A stretch of DNA of 64,000 bases from Streptomyces sp. R33 (GTDB lineage: Bacteria > Actinomycetota > Actinomycetes > Streptomycetales > Streptomycetaceae). The position numbers and the translations under genes are program-made. Location of the stretch: NCBI RefSeq assembly GCF_041200175.1, contig NZ_CP165727.1, positions 1,178,001-1,242,000 on the forward strand, given 5' to 3'. Numbering within the stretch: position 1 is the first letter of the stretch; every line of letters begins with the position of its first letter. Under the pieces are notes generated by a model. It searched no databases and had not been told where the DNA came from. It saw only the letters and a program-made list of their open reading frames with translations. Positions 57,489 through 64,000 of this stretch are shown piece after piece.

Positions 57489-58436
57489 TCAGGCGGCCAC
57501 CGTCTGCAGCCAGACCGGGAGCAGCAGCAGGGAGACCACCGAGCTCTTGATCACGAGCGAGGCGGAGAGGTCCACGCCGACGTCGTAGCGCTGGGCGAAG
57601 ACGAAGAGGTTCTGCGGGGCGGGCATCGCGGCGATCAGGACGAGGTACGTCAGCCACTCCCCCCGTACGCCGAACAGCAGCCCGCACACCGCCCAGGCCA
57701 GCAGCGGGAAGCCAAGGCACTTGAAGGCGATGAGGGCCAGCTCCTCGCGGCCGGTGCCCCGGATGTCCAGTCCGAGGCCGCCGAGGTGGAGGCCGAGGGC
57801 GAACAGGGCGATCGGCGAGGCGCTGTCGCCGACGAAGCCGGCCCCGTCCAGGACCACCTTCGGGACGTGCACCGAGAGCAGGTTGAGCAGGATCCCGGCA
57901 TTACAGGCCAGCACCAGCGGGGTCGAGAGCGAGGCGCCGACGGCCCGGAGGAGCCGCTGCCCGGGACCGCCCGCGGCCGGGCCGGCCCGGCCGAGCTCCA
58001 TGATGGAGATGACGACGAGGGACAGCACGCAGACCTGGAACAGCAGGACGGGGAAGATCGGCGCGGCCGTCCCGAAGAGGGTGATGAACACCGGGACGGC
58101 GAAGTAGGCCGTGTTCACCTGGACTCCGGCCATCACGCGCAGCGCCACGTCGCGGGGCTCCCGCACGCCGTGGGCGCCCGAGGCGAAGACGATGGCGAGC
58201 ACGGCGACGCCGGCGGCCGCGGCGTAGGCGCCGATGGCCCGCCAGTTGAACAGGGTGCCGAGGTCGCTCGCGTAGATGTTGCCGAAGAGGTAGCAGGGGA
58301 CCGCGAAGAGGAAGGCGTAGTCGGCGAAGGCCTTGGACGCCTCGGCGGGGACGATCTTGCGGCGGGCGAGTACGACACCGCCGCCGAAGGCCAGCAGTAC
58401 CGGCACGAGCTTCTCGAGTGCGGCTGCCGTGCCCAT
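57489..58436 (-). CDS. AEC-family membrane permease (auxin efflux carrier type)
   Basis: A 315-aa membrane protein with ten predicted helices in two inverted halves. The first half has KAFADYAFLFAVPCYLFGNI, with the NxY/F part in the unwound helix. The second half has ASPIALFALGLHLGGLG and LIAAMPAPQNLFVFAQRYDV. This family (AEC) exports organic acids such as malate or malonate in other bacteria. The substrate here is unknown. The start has GGGGAG upstream. It is divergent from the two-component system, which may control it. Confidence 0.9.
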   Translation of the reverse strand: MGTAAALEKLVPVLLAFGGGVVLARRKIVPAEASKAFADYAFLFAVPCYLFGNIYASDLGTLFNWRAIGAYAAAAGVAVLAIVFASGAHGVREPRDVALRVMAGVQVNTAYFAVPVFITLFGTAAPIFPVLLFQVCVLSLVVISIMELGRAGPAAGGPGQRLLRAVGASLSTPLVLACNAGILLNLLSVHVPKVVLDGAGFVGDSASPIALFALGLHLGGLGLDIRGTGREELALIAFKCLGFPLLAWAVCGLLFGVRGEWLTYLVLIAAMPAPQNLFVFAQRYDVGVDLSASLVIKSSVVSLLLLPVWLQTVAA

Positions 58437-58505
58437 GCGTACCGGCTCCCCCTGTGATCGACCGCGAGCAGCCTACTCGTGCCCGCCCGGCGGGCTTCGG
58501 CCGCA

Positions 58506-58511
58506 TAGGCT
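58506..58511 (+). promoter_or_regulatory. -10 element TAGGCT of the two-component operon
   Basis: TAGGCT fits TANNNT and ends nine bases before the histidine-kinase ATG, which has no good Shine-Dalgarno sequence. A short or absent leader is likely. Confidence 0.4.
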
Positions 58512-58520
58512 GGTCCGATC

Positions 58521-59885
58521 ATGAGCGATCGCGACGAAGCCCGCCCCCGTACGCCGGCCCCCGCGAAGGCGGCCCGGGCGCCGATGCGGTTCACGGTGGT
58601 GCTGCGCACGCCGGCCCGGGCGGCGCAGCCCCTGTTCGCGCAGGCGCCGAAGGCCTGGCAGCGGATGCTGCCGTACATCGTCGTCGGCGTCTTCGTGGTG
58701 GCGCTGCTGCCGACGACCATCGCCGTGCTGACGAACGACTACAAGGCGGGTGGCGGCTGGGCGGGGGCGCTGGGCGTGGCCCAGACCGTGCCGCTGCTGC
58801 TGGCCGTGACGCGGCCGGTGCCCGCGTGGGCCCTGATCCTGCTCGCGGACACCGCCGGTGCGATGGTGCTCGCCTCCGCCGACGCGGTGGCCGGGCACGC
58901 CTGGCCGTGGACCCCGATGAACATCGTCGGCTACCTGCTGCTGATGATCTGTCTGGGGCTGCGCGAATCCATCCGGACACTGGTCGGGGTGTGGCTGGTG
59001 ACGGGCGCGGTCGGGGTGGCGCTGGGCTTCTACGAGCTCGACGGGGTGACCACGACGGCCGCCCTCCTCTTCGTGCTCAGCGGGGCCTTCCTCGCCGTGA
59101 CCGGGGCGCTGCGCGGGATCGGCGACGCGCAGCAGCGGATCGCCGAGCAGGAGAGCATCAGCGAGGCCGAGCGGGCCCGGCGGACCCTGCTCGAGGAACG
59201 GGCGCGGATCGCCCGGGAGCTGCACGACGTGGTGGCCCACCACATGTCGGTGATCACCGTGCAGGCGGATTCCGCGCCGTACCGGCTGCCCGGCATGCCG
59301 GAGCCGGTGCAGGAGGAGTTCGCGGCGATCGCGGCGAGTGCGCGCGAGTCGCTGGGCGAGATGCGGCGGCTGCTGACGGTGCTGCGCAGCGATGGGGCGA
59401 ACGGCGGCAACGGAACGTCCGGCAGCGGGGGCGCACTGGCCCCGCAGCCGGGGATCGGCCGGATCCAGCAGCTGGTGGAGGCGACCGTACGGGCCGGGCA
59501 GCCGGTGGAGTTGTCGCTCGCCGCCGGAGCGGCGCGGGCGGCGCCGCCTGCCGTGGACCTGTCGGCGTACCGGATCGTGCAGGAGGCCCTGGCGAACGTG
59601 GTGCGGCACGCGCCGGGGGCCGAGACCCGGGTGTCGGTGACGCACGACGCCGAGGAGGTCCTCGTGCTCGTGGTGAACGGTCCGGCCGCCCGCGATGCCG
59701 TGGTGGCGCTGGAGAGTTCGGGCACCGGGCACGGTCTGGTGGGCATGCAGGAACGCGTACGGTTGACGGGCGGGACACTGGACACCGGCCCGCTGCCCGA
59801 CGGCGGCTTCCGGGTCGCGGCCCGCCTGCCCCTGCACGAACCGACGGACGAACCGCCGAACGACCCGACCGAGGACGCCAGTTGA
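58521..59885 (+). CDS. Two-component sensor histidine kinase (NarL/DesK-type, HisKA_3)
   Basis: A 454-aa kinase. The N-terminal 200 residues have about five to six membrane helices and no extracellular domain of note, so it senses through the membrane. The dimer/phospho-acceptor motif RARIARELHDVVAHHMSVI has His235. The ATPase end has the N-box EALANVVRHAPGAE and GTGHGLVGMQERVRLTGG. A Gly/Ser linker (NGGNGTSGSGG) interrupts the ATPase domain start. The C-terminus is acidic and Pro-rich. Its stop overlaps the regulator start (TTGA). The stimulus is unknown. Confidence 0.93.
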   Translation: MSDRDEARPRTPAPAKAARAPMRFTVVLRTPARAAQPLFAQAPKAWQRMLPYIVVGVFVVALLPTTIAVLTNDYKAGGGWAGALGVAQTVPLLLAVTRPVPAWALILLADTAGAMVLASADAVAGHAWPWTPMNIVGYLLLMICLGLRESIRTLVGVWLVTGAVGVALGFYELDGVTTTAALLFVLSGAFLAVTGALRGIGDAQQRIAEQESISEAERARRTLLEERARIARELHDVVAHHMSVITVQADSAPYRLPGMPEPVQEEFAAIAASARESLGEMRRLLTVLRSDGANGGNGTSGSGGALAPQPGIGRIQQLVEATVRAGQPVELSLAAGAARAAPPAVDLSAYRIVQEALANVVRHAPGAETRVSVTHDAEEVLVLVVNGPAARDAVVALESSGTGHGLVGMQERVRLTGGTLDTGPLPDGGFRVAARLPLHEPTDEPPNDPTEDAS

Positions 59886-60562
59886 CCATCCGTGTGATCA
59901 TCGTCGACGACCAGGCCATGGTGCGGGCGGGGTTCGCCGCCCTGCTGTCGGCGCAGGCCGACATCGACGTGGTGGGCGAGGCCCCCGACGGGCGGGAGGG
60001 GGTGCAGGTCTCGCGCACGGTGCATCCCGACGTGGTGCTGATGGACGTGCGCATGCCCGAGATGGACGGGCTGACGGCGGCCCGGGAGCTGCTCAGCCCG
60101 CCGCCGGGGGTCGTCCACCGGCCGAAGGTGCTGATGCTGACCACCTTCGACATCGACGACTACGTGTACGAGGCGCTGCGCGCGGGTGCCTCCGGGTTCC
60201 TGCTGAAGGACGCGCCGCCGGCCGATCTGATCGCGGCGGTCCGCGTGGTCGCGTCGGGCGATGCACTGCTGGCGCCCTCGGTGACCCGGCGGCTGATCGC
60301 GGACTTCGTCCAGCAGCGGCCGGCCCCGCGCAAGGACCCGGCGCTGCGGCTGAACGGGCTGACCCCGCGGGAGACCGAGGTACTGGAGCTCATCGCGCGC
60401 GGGCTGTCGAACCAGGAGATCGCCGGGCACCTGGTTCTGGCGGAGCAGACGGTGAAGACGCACATCGGCAGGGTGCTGGCCAAGCTGGACCTGCGGGACC
60501 GGGCGCAGGCAGTGATCTTCGCCTACGAGGCGGGGCTGGTCCGGCCGGGCGACGCCGACTGA
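59882..60562 (+). CDS. NarL/FixJ-family response regulator
   Basis: A 226-aa regulator that starts at a TTG overlapping the kinase stop, after GAGGACG. The receiver has the acidic pocket IIVDDQAMVRAGF, the phospho-Asp55 (VVLMDVRMPEMDG), Thr in MLTTFDID and Lys in LLKDAPP. The LuxR-type HTH is LTPRETEVLELIARGLSNQE then IAGHLVLAEQTVKTHIGRVL. It forms one unit with the kinase. The target could be the divergent AEC gene or the operon at 60694; no direct site was found. Confidence 0.93.
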   Translation: MTIRVIIVDDQAMVRAGFAALLSAQADIDVVGEAPDGREGVQVSRTVHPDVVLMDVRMPEMDGLTAARELLSPPPGVVHRPKVLMLTTFDIDDYVYEALRAGASGFLLKDAPPADLIAAVRVVASGDALLAPSVTRRLIADFVQQRPAPRKDPALRLNGLTPRETEVLELIARGLSNQEIAGHLVLAEQTVKTHIGRVLAKLDLRDRAQAVIFAYEAGLVRPGDAD

Positions 60563-60693
60563 CGCCTTCCCGAGCGCGGCGGTCTCCTCCACCCCCTACC
60601 GGGGTATGACATCCGACTTGGCTCCACGGTCCGACGTCCGCTGCGACACCTTCTCCTTAATTTCCTCCTCGTCACGAGGAGAGGAGAAGGGGC

Positions 60694-61737
60694 ATGCGCC
60701 GCTTCGGAAGGACCCTGGTCACGGCCGTACTGGCCGTGGCCGTGGTCGGGGGGACCGCGGGATGGGCCTCCGGCGACAGCCAGCACGCGGTCACCGGACC
60801 GCCGCCCGGCACCGCCGCCTGGCGGGCCGAGTCCGCGTCCGGCCGTTCGCTCCCCGACCCCGCGAGCGCCTCGCCGCACGACGTGGCCCGGTTCTTCGCC
60901 GGGCTGGACGAGGCCGGGCGCCGCGAGCTCGTCCGGCGCCACCCGCTGGTGGTCGGCAACCTCGACGGAGCCCCGGTCCCCCTCAGGTACGAGGCCAACC
61001 GGCTGGGCGTCCTCGCGACCGGCGAGGCGCGCTACGCCTCGCTCGCTTCGCCGGGGCGGCAGATCCTCGCGTTCGACCCGCGCGGGCGCGGCCAGGTCGT
61101 CGAGGTCTTCGGGGATCTGGAGCGGGCCGCACACGTGGCGGTGATCGTGCCGGGTTCCGACAGCGACGCCACCACGTACGACGCGAAGCGCGCGCCGAAC
61201 ACCGGTCCGGCCGGGATGGCCCGGTCTCTGCGCGCCGCGGCCGGTGAGAACACCGCGGTGGTGGCCTGGACCGGCTACACCACCCCGGTCGGGGTCGGGC
61301 TGGACGCGGCCTCCGGGCGGCTCGCCGAGGCGGGCGCGGACCGGCTGGCCCGGTTCACGGCCGGGCTCGACGCGGTCGGCGCGCCCGACCCGGTGCTGTT
61401 CTGCCACAGCTACGGCTCGGTGGTCGGGGGGCTCGCGGCCGGACGTACGGACGCCAGGGACATCGTCGTGTTCGGCTCCCCCGGCATGCGCGCCGACACC
61501 GCCGCCGGCCTGCACACCCGCGCCCGCGTCTGGGCGGCCCGGGGGCCCGCCGACTGGATCGCCGACGTGCCGAACGTGCAGCTCGCCGGGCTCGGCCACG
61601 GCGCCGATCCGACCTCCGCCGGCTTCGGCGCCCGCAAGGTGCCCGCCGCCGACGTGCACGGCCACACCGGCTACCTCGTGCCCGGCACCCAGTCCCTGGC
61701 CGCGTTCGCCGCGATCGCGAAGGGAGAGGTCCGATGA
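60694..61737 (+). CDS. Secreted alpha/beta hydrolase (DUF1023-like)
   Basis: A 347-aa secreted protein. A Sec-type start (MRRFGRTLVTAVLAVAVVGG) leads to a linker. The hydrolase core resembles DUF1023: HVAVIVPGSDSDATTYDAK, TAVVAWTGYTTPVGVGLDAA and the elbow PVLFCHSYGSVVGGLAA, in which the first Gly of GxSxG is replaced by Cys. The late DVHGHTGYLVPG may supply the catalytic His. It is translated with the next gene (ATGA). A small palindrome TCCTCG-TCA-CGAGGA at 60666-60680 lies just before the ribosome site GAGGAG. Confidence 0.83.
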   Translation: MRRFGRTLVTAVLAVAVVGGTAGWASGDSQHAVTGPPPGTAAWRAESASGRSLPDPASASPHDVARFFAGLDEAGRRELVRRHPLVVGNLDGAPVPLRYEANRLGVLATGEARYASLASPGRQILAFDPRGRGQVVEVFGDLERAAHVAVIVPGSDSDATTYDAKRAPNTGPAGMARSLRAAAGENTAVVAWTGYTTPVGVGLDAASGRLAEAGADRLARFTAGLDAVGAPDPVLFCHSYGSVVGGLAAGRTDARDIVVFGSPGMRADTAAGLHTRARVWAARGPADWIADVPNVQLAGLGHGADPTSAGFGARKVPAADVHGHTGYLVPGTQSLAAFAAIAKGEVR

Positions 61738-62945
61738 GCACCCTGACCACGCTCAGGAGGGCCGCCGACCGGATCGAGCGGCAGACCCCCGCCCACCGCG
61801 ACCGGGCCGTGGACGGGCTGCGCGCCCTCGCCCTGCTGGCCGTACCGACCGGGCACTGGCTGCTCGGCGGGTTCGCCCTCGACGCGGAGGGCGGCCTGCA
61901 CAATGCCAGCCCGCTGTCCGCCTTCGGCGGGCTGGCGCCGGCCGGCTGGGTGCTCCAGATGCTCGGCATCTTCTTCCTGGTCGGCGGCTACGCCTCGGTG
62001 CTCTCGTACCACCGCCGCCCGGGGTCCGCCGGGGCCTGGCTGAAGGGCCGGGTCGCCCGGCTGGGGCGGCCGGTGCTCGGGGTCACGGCGGTGTGGGCGC
62101 TGGCGGCGCCGGTGCTGTACGCGGCGGGCGTGCCGGAGGCCACGCTGCGGACGGGAGCCACCCTGGTGATCCAGCCGCTGTGGTTCGTCGGGGTGTACGT
62201 GGTGGTCACCGCGCTGACTCCGTACTGCGTACGGGCGGCGCACCGGCTCGGCGGCTGGGCGGCGGCCCCGCTGCTGGCCTCGGTCGCGGTGGTGGACTTC
62301 CTGCGCTACGGGCCGCTCGCCGACTCCGTGCCCTCCTGGCTGGCGCTGGTGAACATCCTGCCGGGCTGGCTGTTCGCGTACCAGCTGGGCGTGTCCTGGG
62401 GCGAGCGGCGGATCGGGCGGCGCGGGGCCTGGCTGCTGCTGGTGGGCGGGACCGTGCTGTTCGCGGCGCTGCTGACGGTGTTCCACTACCCGGCGTCGAT
62501 GGTCGGCGTACCGGGCGAGGCGCGGACGAACTCGCACCCGCCGTCGCTGCTGGTGCCGGCCCTGGCCGCGGCGCAGTCGGGGGCGGCGATGTTGCTGCGG
62601 GACCGGCTGGCGAGGCTGCTGGCCCGGCCGGCGCTGTGGGCGCCGGTGGTCGTGATCAACCTGTGCGCGATGACGATCCTGTGCTGGCACCAGACGGCCA
62701 TGCTGGCGGCGGCCGTGCCCGGTGCGTTCGTGGGAGAGCTGGCGGGTCTGACGACGGCGCCTGACAGTCTGGGGTGGATCGCGGCGCGGCTCGCGTGGAT
62801 GCCGGTGTTCGCGGCGCTGCTCGTGGGCATCGCCCGGTACGCGCGCCGGTTCGAGGAGCCGTGGAAGCGGGCCACGGCGGTGCGGCGGGCGCTCGCGGGA
62901 CTGCTGGCGGCCGGTTTCGCGGTGTTCGCACTGGGTCTGGCGTAG
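61734..62945 (+). CDS. Membrane acyltransferase-3 family protein
   Basis: A 403-aa membrane protein with about ten helices. The start RDRAVDGLRALALLAVPTGHW holds the family's R-x-D-G-LR and the catalytic-type His in TGHWLLGG. Others are IFFLVGGYASVLSYHRRPGS, LWFVGVYVVVTALTPY and LCAMTILCWHQTAM with a second His. Acyltransferase-3 proteins acetylate or acylate sugars and lipids on the envelope. Its start overlaps the stop of the secreted hydrolase, so the two probably work on the same surface molecule. Confidence 0.88.
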   Translation: MSTLTTLRRAADRIERQTPAHRDRAVDGLRALALLAVPTGHWLLGGFALDAEGGLHNASPLSAFGGLAPAGWVLQMLGIFFLVGGYASVLSYHRRPGSAGAWLKGRVARLGRPVLGVTAVWALAAPVLYAAGVPEATLRTGATLVIQPLWFVGVYVVVTALTPYCVRAAHRLGGWAAAPLLASVAVVDFLRYGPLADSVPSWLALVNILPGWLFAYQLGVSWGERRIGRRGAWLLLVGGTVLFAALLTVFHYPASMVGVPGEARTNSHPPSLLVPALAAAQSGAAMLLRDRLARLLARPALWAPVVVINLCAMTILCWHQTAMLAAAVPGAFVGELAGLTTAPDSLGWIAARLAWMPVFAALLVGIARYARRFEEPWKRATAVRRALAGLLAAGFAVFALGLA

Positions 62946-63100
62946 GCGCGTCTGCCGGGTGATTAGCAGGACCGTTGCCGTCCGTCAAGCCACGGGATGC
63001 AGGGGCATGACGCGATGCGCGGGCCGGGCCTTACTGGACGTGGGCTCACGCAGCGAAGTGGTCCCGCCCGCATCGGCCCACTCACCCAAGGAGAATTCCC

Positions 63101-63517
63101 ATGAAGCACCCCTTTCGGACGCGGCACTTCCTCGTCTTCGCCGCCTCGACCGCCGCGGCTGCAGGCGCCGTACTGTTGCCCACCGGCGCATTCGCCGCCA
63201 CGGAGGCAACGCCGCACACCGTCGTAGCCGAGAGCAAGCCCGCCACCCCCGAACAGGACAGGAATTCCACCCTCCTCCTGGTCGTTCCCGAGGACGGCGA
63301 CGAGGGCCGGATCATCGTCAAGCCCGACGTCAACGACGCCACGGCCAATTTGAACGAGCGCGTGTTCGAAGGCCGGGACGACGACCCGGGCGCCGCCTCC
63401 GGCAAGAGTCATCGAAACGACGACACCCGAGTGAAGTTGCCCCGCAAGGAACCGGTCTGGATCTGCGTCACTGCTCCGTGCGGTCCCCCGCCGCAGGCCA
63501 AGAGCGTGATCACCTGA
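63101..63517 (+). CDS. Small secreted protein with C-terminal Cys pair
   Basis: A 138-aa protein with a clear signal peptide (MKHPFRTRHFLVFAASTAAA...PTGAFAAT) and AAGGAG seven bases before the ATG. The mature part is acidic (RNSTLLLVVPEDGDEGRIIV), then disordered (FEGRDDDPGAASGKSHRNDD). It ends with EPVWICVTAPCGPPPQAKSV, where two Cys five residues apart may form a disulphide. There is no known family. It could be a small signalling or coat protein, but nothing supports one choice. Confidence 0.75.
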   Translation: MKHPFRTRHFLVFAASTAAAAGAVLLPTGAFAATEATPHTVVAESKPATPEQDRNSTLLLVVPEDGDEGRIIVKPDVNDATANLNERVFEGRDDDPGAASGKSHRNDDTRVKLPRKEPVWICVTAPCGPPPQAKSVIT

Positions 63518-63744
63518 GTGCGGCAAAGTTGCCCCGTCTCGCTGAGCTTGGATGAGTCTCACTGATCCGGGCTGGGCGGCCTCGGTTCTCAGGTCTGGTG
63601 GCTGCATCTCTCCCCGGCAGCTGCCACCCGACGTGACCAGGAAACCGCTACTTCAATGAGAACCCTGACGCGGCCGTCTCAGACCTCTCTCGGGGGGGCT
63701 CAAGGCGATCCGGGCGTTTCGTGCAAAGTCATGAAGCGTCAAGC

Positions 63745-64000
63745 TCAGACCGAGTCGTCCAGATGGTGGAAGGCTCCTTCGAACTCTCCAGAGGCGATCA
63801 GCTCGGCGATCACGCTCACCATCCCTCGGATGCCGGGATCCCGAACGATCAGCCCGTCCGAGCACCAGAAGCACCGGCCGCCTGCGGCTTCTCCCGTCTC
63901 CTCCCACCTCTTCATCAACCGGCTGACCTCGGCGACTGTGAAGATCGTCGCACTCCAGCGTGAGCCATTTGGGAGGCGAACCTCAGCATCGACGTTGCAG
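63745..64000 (-). CDS. C-terminal part of a conserved hypothetical protein, cut by the right edge
   Basis: A minus-strand frame enters from the right edge and ends at a TGA at 63745-63747. It reads NVDAEVRLPNGSRWSATIFT, VAEVSRLMKRWEETGEAAGG and RCFWCSDGLIVRDPGIRGMV, followed by AELIASGEFEGAFHHLDDSV. The regular hydrophobic pattern and Trp/Cys content support real coding in this frame rather than the two overlapping short frames. The CxxC (CFWC) may bind metal. I recall similar hypothetical proteins in Streptomyces but no function. The 227 bases between 63518 and 63744 show no gene. Confidence 0.6.
   Translation of the reverse strand, partial: CNVDAEVRLPNGSRWSATIFTVAEVSRLMKRWEETGEAAGGRCFWCSDGLIVRDPGIRGMVSVIAELIASGEFEGAFHHLDDSV

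Noticed and set aside
63653..63963. Two short overlapping frames near the right edge
   Set aside because: Both are shadows of the minus-strand partial gene ending at 63745, which has better composition.
1..64000. Insertion sequences, prophage genes or integrated elements
   Set aside because: No transposase, integrase, terminal repeats or sharp change in base composition were seen.

Overview
The window is about 64 kb of very GC-rich actinobacterial chromosome, almost certainly Streptomyces. The reasons are the extreme third-position GC of every gene, Streptomyces-type small proteins (DUF6381-, DUF6126- and DUF6158-like), several leaderless or ATGA-coupled genes, TetR and XRE-TPR regulators, a SigB-type sigma factor, twin-arginine and lipobox exports, and no insertion sequences, phage genes, tRNAs, rRNAs or CRISPR arrays. 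Genes are dense and nearly every one ends within a few bases of its neighbour.

Layout. 1-5.7 kb: membrane and small proteins, a DinB-like protein, a carboxylesterase broken by a single-base frameshift, a repeat-rich lipoprotein and a HAD-like protein. 5.7-18.8 kb: one large minus-strand operon, read as DUF4132 protein -> 1653-aa protein with a C-terminal winged helix -> MoxR AAA+ ATPase -> DUF5682 fused to vWA -> SWIM zinc-finger protein. This is the same set of parts as the poorly understood E. coli yehI/yehL-yehM-yehP-yehQ locus. Its head carries an exact match to the PafBC (RecA-independent) DNA-damage promoter, TTGTCRGTG-N8-TANNNT, which makes it the best candidate here for an undescribed system. 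A divergent lipoprotein HNH nuclease with a coupled 93-aa gene follows.

20-28 kb: a GNAT, a 2-oxoglutarate oxygenase, an MDMPI-GNAT fusion, a zinc ribbon, an HPP membrane protein, a serine beta-lactamase-like hydrolase, a secreted M64 peptidase and an XRE-TPR regulator. 28-36 kb: two DHA2-type MFS exporters, an M20 peptidase, a TetR/alpha-beta-hydrolase pair with twin operators, a TetR-MFS operon whose operators lie on the promoter, and a LysR. 36-44 kb: an HD-like protein, a secreted three-part GH31 enzyme, a TetR-P450 operon led by a perfect 22-bp inverted repeat, and a second-type NAD-dependent DNA ligase with a leaderless, PafBC-like promoter.

44-54 kb: a glycine-betaine-type ABC transporter downstream of a SigB-family sigma factor, a GntR/UTRA regulator with a putative own operator, two divergent NIS siderophore synthetases around a palindrome, and a protein that looks like a caspase fold without its catalytic residues. 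54-64 kb: a Tat-exported BBE-type FAD oxidase, a secreted trypsin-like protease, an AEC permease divergent from a two-component system, a secreted hydrolase coupled to a membrane acyltransferase, a small secreted protein and a gene cut by the right edge.

Two independent loci (the MoxR/vWA operon and the second ligase) carry matches to a DNA-damage promoter, so part of this window may answer genotoxic stress. All function statements come from reading motifs by eye; no search was run.
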